From a virus, in the IMG/VR virus record IMGVR_UViG_3300005613_000197, positions 1 through 37,529 of that record: a stretch of DNA of 37,529 nucleotides; one strand, written 5' to 3'. Positions 13,820 to 22,211 of this stretch are shown here, piece by piece. Within the stretch, counting starts at the first letter, position 1; each line of letters opens with the position of its first letter. The notes below the pieces were generated by a model, which was given only the letters and a program-made list of their open reading frames with translations, had not been told where the DNA came from and ran no database searches. A program made the position numbers and the translations under genes.

Positions 13820-14808
13820 TTATCTAAACTTTTTTTAACTCGATCAAGTAGTTCCTCATAGTAATCTTGGTTATCTAGTAAAAATTCTCGTACTTTTAAA
13901 GCTCCTTGACCAAGTTTAGTTTCTCCATCTGAATACCAACTACCTTTTTTATCAATAACTTTTAATTTGTCTGCTAATTCTACTAATTCCAAATAGTTAT
14001 CAAATCCAAGTGCATAATAATAGGGTATTTCAGCTGTGTTTCCTACTGCGGAAGCTGATATTTTAGACTTTATTAATTTGGCTTTAACAATACGTCCTTG
14101 TTCCTCTGCCCCCTGCATTTTAGATGATTGAAACCTAACTCTTAATGATGAGTAGAATTTCAAGGCATTTCCTCCTGTGGTGGTTTCAGGTGAGCCATAA
14201 ACGACCCCTATCTTATCACGAGTTTGATTTATAAACACCGTGGTACATTTATTTTTGTTTATAGCCCCATTTATTTTTCTCATACCCTGTGACATTAAAC
14301 GAGCTTGTACCCCTATTTTATTATCACCAAAATCCCCTTCAAGTTCTGATTTAGGTATCATAGCAGCAACTGAGTCTACAATAGCATAACCAAATTCACC
14401 TGTTTGGATAAAATCCTCCAATAATTGAAGGGTATCTTCAGTGGTTTCAGGTTGAGTAAAAACAACCTTAGATGGGTCTATACCTATCATATAGGCAAGA
14501 TTTTTATCAAAAGCCTGCTCAACATCCAAAAACAAGCCTAATTTTGTAGGGTTAGCATCTAAGTATTTTTTCATTCCATATAATGCAGTGGTGGTTTTCA
14601 TACTTGCTTCAGGTCCATAAAACTCAATTATCCGACCTTCAGGTAGACCACTTAAACATGTTCCACCAATACATTTATCTAGCAGTAAAGACCCTGTAGA
14701 TGTGGTTTTAACGTCCGCTAAGAAACTTTCTGATAGTAAACCTATACTACCATTACCATGTTCTTTTTTGTACTTGTTTATTACACTTAAATACTTTGGT
14801 TCTGACAT
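13816..14808 (-). CDS. recA: RecA/UvsX-type recombinase
   Basis: 330 aa, near full RecA length without the acidic tail. Forms filaments on single-stranded DNA and pairs homologous strands. Motifs: Walker A GPEASMKTT (65-73), catalytic Glu in FLDVEQAFD (E97), Walker B YAIVDSVAAM, L1 region PKSELEGDFGDNKIG and L2 region NQTRDKIGVVYGSPETTTGG, which is almost identical to cellular RecA. The Walker A has Met where cellular RecA has Gly before Lys, closer to the UvsX style. Starts the functional part of the leftward operon; with the exonuclease it gives a recombination-replication module. Confidence 0.95.
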   Translation of the reverse strand: MSEPKYLSVINKYKKEHGNGSIGLLSESFLADVKTTSTGSLLLDKCIGGTCLSGLPEGRIIEFYGPEASMKTTTALYGMKKYLDANPTKLGLFLDVEQAFDKNLAYMIGIDPSKVVFTQPETTEDTLQLLEDFIQTGEFGYAIVDSVAAMIPKSELEGDFGDNKIGVQARLMSQGMRKINGAINKNKCTTVFINQTRDKIGVVYGSPETTTGGNALKFYSSLRVRFQSSKMQGAEEQGRIVKAKLIKSKISASAVGNTAEIPYYYALGFDNYLELVELADKLKVIDKKGSWYSDGETKLGQGALKVREFLLDNQDYYEELLDRVKKSLDK

Positions 14809-14809
14809 T

Positions 14810-15013
14810 TTACTTATTTAGTAGTTGCGAAAAAATACATAATAACTTTGCTGTGTCCTCACAAGTTATTTTTGACTTATAACAGTAAGTCATAAAGTTT
14901 TCTATCAAATCTCTGTTGTTGTCGTAAACAAAGTCTGATATGACCTCATCAGGGATACAACGCATCACACAATCTGCGTAATTGTTGTAATATATGCTAT
15001 ATTGTTTGTTCAT
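14810..15013 (-). CDS. Hypothetical protein (67 aa) leading the recA operon
   Basis: Start chosen at ATG 15013 (MNKQYSIYYNNYADCVMRCI); the frame extends to 15058 but that covers the promoter. Contains four Cys spread through an otherwise acidic helical protein (FMTYCYKSKITCEDTAKLLC). One nt from recA, so surely co-transcribed. No motif recognised. Confidence 0.65.
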   Translation of the reverse strand: MNKQYSIYYNNYADCVMRCIPDEVISDFVYDNNRDLIENFMTYCYKSKITCEDTAKLLCIFSQLLNK

Positions 15014-15018
15014 GGATA

Positions 15019-15049
15019 CAATAATAAGTAAAATTATTGAGAAATCCAA
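15019..15049 (-). promoter_or_regulatory. Promoter of the leftward recA-groEL operon
   Basis: Minus strand TTG (15049-15047), 20-nt spacer, TATTATTG (15026-15019), one change from TAnnTTTG. ATG 15013 follows the -7 element by 5 nt, so the transcript would have almost no leader. Confidence 0.6.
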
Positions 15050-15070
15050 ATAAATCATGAAATAAATTTT

Positions 15071-15116
15071 AAAAGTGTTAAAAAATGTTAAATTTTGAAA
15101 AAAAGTGTTAAAAAAT
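15071..15116. repeat. Direct repeat upstream of the rightward promoter
   Basis: AAAAGTGTTAAAAAAT occurs at 15071-15086 and 15101-15116, exactly 30 bp apart (about three helical turns), immediately upstream of the TTG at 15117. A plausible activator site for the morphogenesis operon. Confidence 0.65.
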
Positions 15117-15147
15117 TTGGAATTGTGAAAAATTTTTACTATACTTG
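15117..15147 (+). promoter_or_regulatory. Rightward morphogenesis-operon promoter
   Basis: TTG (15117-15119), 20-nt spacer, TATACTTG (15140-15147) followed by CA: the late-type form. The leader to ATG 15303 is about 150 nt and contains the G-quadruplex motif. Confidence 0.65.
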
Positions 15148-15161
15148 CATTTCTTCCTAAA

Positions 15162-15195
15162 GGGGAGAGGGGGGAAAGGGGGGTATGGGGTTGGG
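15162..15195 (+). promoter_or_regulatory. G-quadruplex motif in the rightward leader
   Basis: Five G-runs on the coding strand: GGGG (15162-15165), GGGGGG (15169-15174), GGGGGG (15178-15183), GGGG (15187-15190), GGG (15193-15195), with loops of 3, 3, 3 and 2 nt. A sixth run GGGGGG lies at 15239. In a genome this AT-rich the motif is not chance background. It would fold in the mRNA leader and in the non-template DNA strand. Confidence 0.75.
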
Positions 15196-15302
15196 TTTCA
15201 AGGATAAGTAATATAATTAGAAGTTAATTGGTAATAAAGGGGGGTAGGATAGTTTAATAAGTAATATAACTTTTTGCCCTAACTCTGCCTAAAAAATACT
15301 AA

Positions 15303-15677
15303 ATGAAGGAATTTAAGACTTTACCTGTACAATTAAGTTACACTGATAAATTAGATCTTACCCAAAAATTGCTAAAGATCTATTCGGTTACAGTTAATAA
15401 TTTAACTAAAAGAGAAATTGATATTATTTCTTTGTGCATTTTGTTTGACATGAATGATAAAGGGTTCAATAGAATGATCATAGATGCTGATATGGGTTAT
15501 AATAATCCTGCGCACATTTATACGATCATTCATAACTTGAAACAAAAGGGTTTAGTTGTTAAGGACAGCACAAAGAATAGAAAACATTTAAATCCAGGGT
15601 TACAGGCTATAAAAGATCTTGTTAATAGTTCAAATGAAGTTTCCATTCAATTATGTTACACTAATGAAGTACGATAA
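15303..15677 (+). CDS. Winged-helix-like regulator candidate (124 aa)
   Basis: MKEFKTLPVQLSYTDKLDLT, then LTKREIDIISLCILFDMNDK, HIYTIIHNLKQKGLVVKD and RKHLNPGLQAIKDL. The order helix - helix - 'IYTIIHNLKQKGLVVKD' recognition helix - basic wing fits a winged helix-turn-helix DNA-binding protein of the kind found at the start of Bacteroidota phage structural operons. First gene behind the rightward promoter, so it may regulate late genes or act as a small terminase subunit. Confidence 0.6.
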   Translation: MKEFKTLPVQLSYTDKLDLTQKLLKIYSVTVNNLTKREIDIISLCILFDMNDKGFNRMIIDADMGYNNPAHIYTIIHNLKQKGLVVKDSTKNRKHLNPGLQAIKDLVNSSNEVSIQLCYTNEVR

Positions 15678-16065
15678 TAAGATTTACTTTCTTTCAGATA
15701 TTTTAGATGAGTTTGAAAAGCAAGGTGGTAATAGAGAGTTAGCTGAAATAATGTACGAATATAATTTGGATGAACTAAGGAAGTATGCCTATGAAACAGA
15801 TGAAGTAGCTTTTAAGTTAGGTACATTTGGAATTTTACATTATACTTTATCAGGTATAAATGATGTTGAAAAAAGATTAAATATTGTATTGGAAAGAGGA
15901 ACTAATCCACCTAATGAAAAAAGTATAAATAAAAGGTTAGCTACTTTAGACTCTAAAAGAAGTAAAATAATGAAACTAACTGAACGAGCAGATAAGTTTG
16001 GAGTTAAGAAGAATTTTTTTAAATGTATCAGATTTAATCCCATAACAATAAAAAATGAACCCTAA
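15664..16065 (+). CDS. Hypothetical protein (133 aa)
   Basis: Start chosen at ATG 15664 (MKYDNKIYFLSDILDEFEKQ), overlapping the upstream gene by 14 bp; the longer frame would overlap it more. Acidic helical N-terminal half, then a basic C-terminal half (KSINKRLATLDSKRSKIMKL, VKKNFFKCIRF). Overlaps the next gene by 11 bp. Function unknown. Confidence 0.65.
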   Translation: MKYDNKIYFLSDILDEFEKQGGNRELAEIMYEYNLDELRKYAYETDEVAFKLGTFGILHYTLSGINDVEKRLNIVLERGTNPPNEKSINKRLATLDSKRSKIMKLTERADKFGVKKNFFKCIRFNPITIKNEP

Positions 16066-16252
16066 AAAAATAACAAAAGGGGCTTTAAATGCCCTTACAG
16101 GATCAGAAGAGGAGCTGAGCAAGCAGCGTATGGAAATATGTAATAAGTGCCCTCACAAGGTAGGAAATCCAGCGAGATGTGGTGTTTGTCAATGCTTCTT
16201 AAATTGGAAAACAAGAGTTCCTAGTGAAACTTGCCCTAAAAATAAATGGTAA
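16055..16252 (+). CDS. Small Cys-rich zinc-binding-type protein (65 aa)
   Basis: Cys at 29, 32, 42, 45, 47 and 60: CNKCPH, CGVCQC and a C-terminal ETCPKNKW. The pattern CxxC...CGxCxCfl..Kt....eTCP...W is known to me from small phage and Bacteroidota proteins and suggests a zinc knuckle. Its stop overlaps the next start (TAATG). Role unknown, possibly a structural or regulatory zinc protein. Confidence 0.75.
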   Translation: MNPKKITKGALNALTGSEEELSKQRMEICNKCPHKVGNPARCGVCQCFLNWKTRVPSETCPKNKW

Positions 16253-16695
16253 TGGAATATAAAGAATTTGCATATCAAGAAGGAAGCCCTATTTATGTAG
16301 GTAAAGGAGTTTGGTTAAAGGTATTGGAAGGAGATGTAACTTTATTACAGAAGTACGATAACATACAAGTCATTTACAATGAAACCCTTAAAGCTAAAAT
16401 CCCATTTATTCAAAGTGAATTATTAGATGAGTCTTATGTTAAACTAGAAATACTTAACCGAAGGGGTGAGAAATTTAGGAATGATATAGATCTTACTGGT
16501 TTAAAAATGGAGGGTTGCGGTTGTACTTATAAGACCATCAACAAAAAGTCTCTTAAAAACAACGAGAGTGCTATAATAGAATTAAAATACTCTAAGATAG
16601 TAGGGGAGATAAATATGAATGTAAAAGTACTTAGTAATGAAGATAATTTTGTAATAACATTAAAAGGTAAAATTGAAGTAGATGAACAGTATTAG
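16252..16695 (+). CDS. DUF1573-like Ig-fold protein (147 aa)
   Basis: Start set at the ATG at 16252, coupled to the previous stop; a start two codons earlier is also possible. The second half has KMEGCGCTYKTINKKSLKNN, then an ES-I-LKY strand and VKVLSNEDNFVITLKGKIEV, matching the DUF1573 pattern (a CGCT turn, a basic strand pair, 'v.SNd....L.l.G.v'), an Ig-like fold common in secreted Bacteroidota proteins. No signal peptide is seen, so here it is likely an intracellular or virion protein. Confidence 0.55.
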   Translation: MEYKEFAYQEGSPIYVGKGVWLKVLEGDVTLLQKYDNIQVIYNETLKAKIPFIQSELLDESYVKLEILNRRGEKFRNDIDLTGLKMEGCGCTYKTINKKSLKNNESAIIELKYSKIVGEINMNVKVLSNEDNFVITLKGKIEVDEQY

Positions 16696-16894
16696 AAGAG
16701 CAAAGATCATATCTGATCTAAGTAAGGTAGGGAGACTTTTACCTGATAGTGAGTTTTCTGATATATTGAAGTTAGTGCTTAGAAATAGCAACTATCAAAA
16801 TGAAATAGTAGAAGGAAAATTCCATATGGAAGTGACTGATGAAAGTCTTTCAATGGTTATTGAAAAAACATTAAAAGAATTAGAAGATGAGTGA
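16682..16894 (+). CDS. Hypothetical protein (70 aa)
   Basis: MNSIRRAKIISDLSKVGRLL then DILKLVLRNSNYQNEIVEGK and an acidic helix ending KTLKELEDE. Overlaps both neighbours by 8-14 bp in a tight string leading to terminase. A small terminase subunit is possible from position, but no helix-turn-helix is evident. Confidence 0.6.
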   Translation: MNSIRRAKIISDLSKVGRLLPDSEFSDILKLVLRNSNYQNEIVEGKFHMEVTDESLSMVIEKTLKELEDE

Positions 16895-17270
16895 TACTAA
16901 ATACGTAGACAATGCTATTAGTTACTACACTGAAATAGTTGACTTATTGGTCAAGGAAAAACAATCTCTGAAAAAAGAGGAACATGTAGATAATATAATA
17001 TTACCTTTTATTATTGGTGGTATATCTCATTACCTAATTTCGATAAGAGAAATTGTAAAGGTATCTCAACAATCTTTGGATTATAGTCCTAAAGTGAGAG
17101 AAGATATTGAAAAAATGATAAAAGATGAAGTACCACAAGCCTTTATTCTTAAAGAGGATAAACTTTATGTAAATAATGGTGAGATGCTATTTGAAGATTT
17201 CAAGAAACTTCTTGTAGAAGGATTTAAACAATCAAATGACAAAAAACAATCAAATGACAAAAAACAATAA
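16887..17270 (+). CDS. Hypothetical helical protein before terminase (127 aa)
   Basis: MSDTKYVDNAISYYTEIVDL, helical acidic body, then KDEVPQAFILKEDKLYVNN. The C-terminus KQSNDKKQSNDKKQ comes from an 18-bp tandem repeat that also encodes the N-terminus of TerL in another frame; the two genes overlap by 35 bp. Placement just before TerL makes it a small-terminase candidate, without sequence proof. Confidence 0.65.
   Translation: MSDTKYVDNAISYYTEIVDLLVKEKQSLKKEEHVDNIILPFIIGGISHYLISIREIVKVSQQSLDYSPKVREDIEKMIKDEVPQAFILKEDKLYVNNGEMLFEDFKKLLVEGFKQSNDKKQSNDKKQ
17228..17263 (+). repeat. 18-bp tandem repeat spanning the terminase start
   Basis: The unit CAATCAAATGACAAAAAA occurs twice in tandem, each copy carrying an ATG for TerL (17236 and 17254) and a QSNDKK block for the upstream gene. 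It duplicates the start site. Confidence 0.85.
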
Positions 17271-19404
17271 CATACCAAAAATAAAATTTTCTGACTTTCT
17301 AATAAATCAGAAAGAACCAAAAATTACTAGTCCTTCTTATGTAAAGTTTTGGCTAAAACATATCGAATATTGTAAGTCAGGCGTTATTGTGGGTGGAGTA
17401 TATTTTTCACCTTGGTTATATTGGCATATTAACTTTTTTAAAATACCAATGGATGCTGAGGATGAATATGGTTCAATGACGAGAGTAGTTGGAACACCTC
17501 CATTACGAGATAATGAATGGTACATTAATTGGGGGATAGAACAGTCTGTTAAACAACAGAGACCTATTACTATATTTGGTAGTAGACGTATTGCAAAATC
17601 AGTTACAGAAGCATCTAAAATATGTCATGAAGCTTGGATAAAGAAAAATAGTGAGTCATTATCTTTTGGTGCGGACTCAAAAGATCTAAAAAATATTGCG
17701 GATTATATTGATTATTTTTATGCAAACAGACCTAGTTGTTTCTCTGATTTAAGAAAATTTGGTAATTTTACTTCATTAGTTGAAATAGCTGTAAATAAAA
17801 AAGAATCAACAAAAAAAGACCCAGTAACAGGCGAAAAAGGACAAATAAACCCTATAACTAAACACCTATTAGATTTAGGTAAAGAAAATAAGGTTTTGTT
17901 TTCAAAAATAGCTATTAGGAACTTGGAACATGGGCAAAAAGTTTCCAAAGAGGAGCTACTAGCAGGTCTAACACCATCTTGTGTTATTGCAGATGAGGTA
18001 GGTAAGTATTCTTATAAATTAGCACTAGCTGCCCTTAAACCAGCAATTGTGGCTTCTAATGGTAAATACAGAACTTTACCTATACTAGCAGGTACTGGTG
18101 GTAATACTACTTTATCAGCAGATGCAAAAGACAATTTCCTTGATGCTGAGAAAACAGGTTTTACTGTTATAAATGTAGAGGAATATAAGAAGATAGTTAA
18201 ACCAAAATATTTTCAATATACCCAAAAATCAGACAAAAAAGTAGGTTTATTCCCACCTGGTGCTATGTCTTTTGGAGGTGGTGAAAAAATAGGGATACCA
18301 ATATATGAATACTTAAATAGGGAGTTTACAGAAGAAGAAAAAAAAGATCTTGAGGGTTGTATTATACAAGTTACTGATTGGGAAAATGCTAATGAGAGGG
18401 TTAAAGCTCAAATTGAAATAGATAAGTATAGTTCAGATGAAGAGGGTAAGAAAGCACAAATGTATTACCCATTCCAACCTGAAGATTGTTTTCTTAGTAG
18501 AGGTATAAACATATTTCCAGCAGATGATGCTAAAAGAACACGTGATAAGTTAGAAGGTGAAGATAACTGGGGGGAATTTGTTGAATTAGACATGGAAAAA
18601 ACAGGTGTTATTACTGTACATGAATCAAAAGAACAACCAGTTAAAGCTTATCCTTTTGCAGGTGGTGGAGTAGAAACACCTATATGTATATATGAGAGAC
18701 CTATATTTGAAGATCCAAGAGAAATAAAATACGGTACTTATGTTGCTGGATTTGATGGTGTTAAAATAGACACATCAAATACCACAGACTCTTTAAATGC
18801 TCTTTACATATTTAAAAGACAGGCAGGAGTTAGTGGGTTTCAAAATCAGATTGTAGCTTCTTATATTGGTAGACCTAATATAGATACAAAGTTTTATAGA
18901 CAAGCTATGTTGTTATTAAAACTTTATAGGGCAGAATGTTTACCTGAAAGTGACGTAAATTTTACGAAATACTTAAAAGGACAAAAAGCAGAATATCTTC
19001 TAGCACAAGCTCAAGGTACAAATATGAGGATAAATGCTTCCTCTAATGCTAATTCAACAAATGGATTACCAGCAACAGCAAACAATAAAAGACATTTACT
19101 AAAACTTGTTAAAGATTACTGTTGGCAAGAATTTCCTACTGAAAATTATGATGATGTTGGAAATCCAATAATGGAATTAGGAGTTCAAAGAATACCAGAT
19201 CCAATGTTGTTAAAGGAGATAGAAGAGTTTGGTACACAAGATAACTATGATAGAATTATGGCATTTGGACATGCTTTAATATGGGATGAGGAATTGTCTA
19301 TAAATAATATTAGAGGGTCTGAGAGGGCGATTGGTGTCGATATAGTCAAACAATATGATAAGCTTATAAGCGGTACTTTAGGTAGAAATAAAAAATACTT
19401 ATAA
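17236..19404 (+). CDS. terL: Terminase large subunit (packaging ATPase/nuclease)
   Basis: 722 aa. Motor that drives genome into the prohead and cuts the concatemer. ATPase domain: Walker A-like GSRRIAKS (residues 115-122) after RPITIF, Walker B SCVIADEVGK. Nuclease domain: a beta-strand ending in Asp, YVAGFDGVK (about 500-510) followed by DSLNALYIF, then the C-terminal catalytic region. The first Met of the repeat (17236) or the second (17254) may start translation. The length and the N-terminal sequence before Walker A (SPWLYWHINFF) resemble the long TerL forms of Bacteroidota podoviruses, including crAss-like phages, but I cannot confirm that. Confidence 0.88.
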   Translation: MTKNNQMTKNNNIPKIKFSDFLINQKEPKITSPSYVKFWLKHIEYCKSGVIVGGVYFSPWLYWHINFFKIPMDAEDEYGSMTRVVGTPPLRDNEWYINWGIEQSVKQQRPITIFGSRRIAKSVTEASKICHEAWIKKNSESLSFGADSKDLKNIADYIDYFYANRPSCFSDLRKFGNFTSLVEIAVNKKESTKKDPVTGEKGQINPITKHLLDLGKENKVLFSKIAIRNLEHGQKVSKEELLAGLTPSCVIADEVGKYSYKLALAALKPAIVASNGKYRTLPILAGTGGNTTLSADAKDNFLDAEKTGFTVINVEEYKKIVKPKYFQYTQKSDKKVGLFPPGAMSFGGGEKIGIPIYEYLNREFTEEEKKDLEGCIIQVTDWENANERVKAQIEIDKYSSDEEGKKAQMYYPFQPEDCFLSRGINIFPADDAKRTRDKLEGEDNWGEFVELDMEKTGVITVHESKEQPVKAYPFAGGGVETPICIYERPIFEDPREIKYGTYVAGFDGVKIDTSNTTDSLNALYIFKRQAGVSGFQNQIVASYIGRPNIDTKFYRQAMLLLKLYRAECLPESDVNFTKYLKGQKAEYLLAQAQGTNMRINASSNANSTNGLPATANNKRHLLKLVKDYCWQEFPTENYDDVGNPIMELGVQRIPDPMLLKEIEEFGTQDNYDRIMAFGHALIWDEELSINNIRGSERAIGVDIVKQYDKLISGTLGRNKKYL

Positions 19405-19421
19405 TACCTTTTGTTAGATTT

Positions 19422-19452
19422 TTGGATAATATAAAAATTATTCTTATATTGC
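19422..19452 (+). promoter_or_regulatory. Late-type promoter for the portal gene
   Basis: TTG (19422-19424), 20-nt spacer, TATATTGC (19445-19452) followed by ACCCC. ATG 19459 begins only 6 nt after the -7 element, so the mRNA should be leaderless or nearly so. Confidence 0.6.
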
Positions 19453-19458
19453 ACCCCT

Positions 19459-22173
19459 ATGTTCAACTACGATTATAAGGATATTCCGTATATTGGGGGA
19501 GACTTCAATTTCACAGCACAGGCATTACCATCTAATAAGAAAACTAAACAGTGGATAAAAGATACTTTAGATTCTTTAGAAACTATTGGTTTATCTCAGA
19601 TTAGAGTTAATAGGGCAAGGTTTGAAGATGCTTACCGTATTGTAGAGGGGTCTTATAAACCCTCTGATATTGCTAATACTTCTTTATTTCTTTCTGAAGT
19701 TGATAATCTTAGAAATCAATCTAACTTCTCAGAGGAGTTAAAACACTATTCATTTGTTGAACCTATTATAAACACATTAATAGGGGAGTTTATAAAAAAA
19801 CCAAATGCTAGTGTTGTATATGCAGACGACCCTATCTCAACAAATGATTATCTAAGGACTAGAAAAGATCAATTATGGGAAAGAACTTCAAAGGCAATAA
19901 ACGCTGAAATAGAGTTGAAGTTAATTAAAATGGGTGTAGACCCAAATAAAGATAACTTTAGCTCCGAAGAAGAAAGACAACAATACCTGCAAGAATTAGA
20001 TAATTTTAGGCAACAAAATATACCAGAGGATGTAAACAAATATATGAACTCTGAGTGGAAGCCTATCTATATAGATTGGGCAGAAAGAACCTTAGAAAGT
20101 AGTACGGTCAGATTTTCAAAAGATGAATTAGACAGAGATTTATATAGGGATTACTTAATAACGGGTAGGTGTTTTCAACATTGGAGAGTAGGTTTTGATT
20201 ATTACCGCCCTGAAAGATGGTCTCCACTCAACACATTTACCTCAATAGACCAAGAAATAAAATATCCTGAATTAGGGGATTATGTTGGTAGGATACAAAA
20301 TCTACCAGCTAGTACAGTCATTACCAACTGGGGGCAGGACCTTAATGAAGAACAAAAAGTACAAATACTAAAGTCTAAATATTACAAAGGAAATGCTGTT
20401 AAAGGTTCTTCAAGTAACAGTAGTTTACAAGGTTGGGTTCAGAACATGGGTTCTGAGTTAAGATTAGTTCCACAACAGTACCACACTCAATATGAAAATG
20501 CTGGGTTAATACAAGAAAAAACTGGAATTGATTTAGGGTATCGTGGATATTTTCCTAATGGGGATTATAACCTCCAACATTTGTTTTCAGCTAATCAAAT
20601 ACAAAGGGATTTGGTTAGAACTATGGAAGCTTATTGGGTATCTTATAAAAGGGTCGGTTACTTATCTTATAGGAAAGAAGGTGATGATGTGGTAACAGAA
20701 GAAGTAGTTACCGATAAGATTCTAAAGGAAATAATCAATAAGTATAAAATCAAACAACTTAAGACTGTAAGTCTTGAACAACATATTAAAAACCCACAAG
20801 AGAACACTATTGTTTGGGACTATGTGAAAGAAGTACGCTATGGTGTTAAAATAAGTAAAGACAATACAGACCTAGATGAAGATCTTTACCTTTATGGTAA
20901 TGAGATGAATTACCAACTTCGTGGGGAAAGTTCGATATTTGATACGGTTCTTCCTGTGACTGGAATAGTTGAAAATACTTCACTTGTATCAAGAGTAGAG
21001 AATGATCAAGTGGAATATTCTATGGCTATGAATATGGCTAGAGATTACATGTCTAAGGAATTAGGGGTGGCTTTTTTAATGGACGTTGCTTATATGCCAC
21101 AGTTCTTAAAAGATAGTGGTGGACCAGAAGCTGTAAATAAATTTGCTGAATTAGCAAGGAATGTGGGATTAATGTTAGTTGATTCAACAGAAGCTAGGGG
21201 AGCATCTTTTAATCAGTTTCAAAAAGTTGATATGGACCTCACCAATGCAATGCTTGGTAAACTTCAAGTTGGGGAGGCTATTAGGAGGAGAGCTTATGAT
21301 AAGCTTGGTCTTTCTCCTGAGAGGATGTTATTACCTACTGAACAAACGTCAGCCACTGGGGTTAAGCAGTCTGTTAGTTCTTCTTTTGCTCAAACAGAGG
21401 TATGGACAGATAAATTTGCCCAGTTCCAAAGAAGGAATGATGAAATGTGTATTAATATAGCGCAGTGGGTTCAATATGAAGGAAAAGACGTAACAGTAAA
21501 TTATACAGATAGTGATTTAAATAAACATTTTATATCACTAAATGACCCATATCTTAGCATGAGAAGGCTTAGGGTTTACACACAAAATAATGCTAAAAGA
21601 AGAAGTGAGCTTGAACTATTAAAACAAACCTACTTCCAAGATAATACTATTGAGAAGGATCTTATTTCTATGGCAAATGTCATATCTGCTGATTCTACTG
21701 CTACTATACTAAAATTAGCTAAATTAGGCAGACAAGAAGCAGAATTAGCCCAAGCTCAAGCTCAACAACAGCAACTTCAACTAATGGAGCAACAAGCTAA
21801 GCAGCAAGAAGCATTTATGGAGAAAGAGCATCAAAATGCAATGGAAATAGAATACCTAAAAGGACAAATTGCATTAAGTAAACAAGCATTGTTAGGTTTA
21901 GGTTTTGCTACTGACAAGGATATAGATAAAGACAAAATACCTGATATTGTTGAGCAAGCTAAGTTGGAAATTGATCGATTAGATAAAGAGTTTAATAAGT
22001 CTTTAAAAGAACGAGAGTTAAACTTAAAACAAATGAGTGAAAATAGACAATTTATCACTAAACAAAGGGAGTTACAACTTAAACAAGAAGAATTAAATAC
22101 TAAACAGAATATAGCAGATAAACAATTAAAAATAGCGAAAACTAACAAAAATCGTTATGATGATAAAAACTAA
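19459..22173 (+). CDS. Portal protein with long C-terminal coiled coil
   Basis: 904 aa. Dodecameric ring at the capsid vertex through which DNA passes. The position right after TerL, the size, and portal-like stretches (EPIINTLIGEFIKKP, DRDLYRDYLITGRCFQHWR, SPLNTFTSIDQEIKYPELGD, YVGRIQNLPAST, ARDYMSKELGVAFLMD) support the call. From about residue 745 the protein becomes a Gln/Glu-rich coiled coil (AELAQAQAQQQQLQLMEQQA) running some 150 residues to a Lys-rich end. That long tail is reminiscent of portals from crAss-like and related phages, and may reach into the capsid. Confidence 0.85.
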   Translation: MFNYDYKDIPYIGGDFNFTAQALPSNKKTKQWIKDTLDSLETIGLSQIRVNRARFEDAYRIVEGSYKPSDIANTSLFLSEVDNLRNQSNFSEELKHYSFVEPIINTLIGEFIKKPNASVVYADDPISTNDYLRTRKDQLWERTSKAINAEIELKLIKMGVDPNKDNFSSEEERQQYLQELDNFRQQNIPEDVNKYMNSEWKPIYIDWAERTLESSTVRFSKDELDRDLYRDYLITGRCFQHWRVGFDYYRPERWSPLNTFTSIDQEIKYPELGDYVGRIQNLPASTVITNWGQDLNEEQKVQILKSKYYKGNAVKGSSSNSSLQGWVQNMGSELRLVPQQYHTQYENAGLIQEKTGIDLGYRGYFPNGDYNLQHLFSANQIQRDLVRTMEAYWVSYKRVGYLSYRKEGDDVVTEEVVTDKILKEIINKYKIKQLKTVSLEQHIKNPQENTIVWDYVKEVRYGVKISKDNTDLDEDLYLYGNEMNYQLRGESSIFDTVLPVTGIVENTSLVSRVENDQVEYSMAMNMARDYMSKELGVAFLMDVAYMPQFLKDSGGPEAVNKFAELARNVGLMLVDSTEARGASFNQFQKVDMDLTNAMLGKLQVGEAIRRRAYDKLGLSPERMLLPTEQTSATGVKQSVSSSFAQTEVWTDKFAQFQRRNDEMCINIAQWVQYEGKDVTVNYTDSDLNKHFISLNDPYLSMRRLRVYTQNNAKRRSELELLKQTYFQDNTIEKDLISMANVISADSTATILKLAKLGRQEAELAQAQAQQQQLQLMEQQAKQQEAFMEKEHQNAMEIEYLKGQIALSKQALLGLGFATDKDIDKDKIPDIVEQAKLEIDRLDKEFNKSLKERELNLKQMSENRQFITKQRELQLKQEELNTKQNIADKQLKIAKTNKNRYDDKN

Positions 22174-22211
22174 CAAACAGTGTAATTAATACATTACAAT
22201 TGTTAGATATT

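Noticed and set aside
14935-14960. Second CTGATGA core (minus strand) as another hammerhead
   Set aside because: No GAAA core or closing stems follow; it lies within a coding sequence.
16838-16870. CTGATGA on the plus strand
   Set aside because: No stem II plus GAAA and no cleavage triplet in the right place; part of a coding frame.
22174-22210. Hairpin after portal (TGTAAT / ATTACA)
   Set aside because: Only 6 AT-rich pairs and no T-run; too weak to call a terminator.
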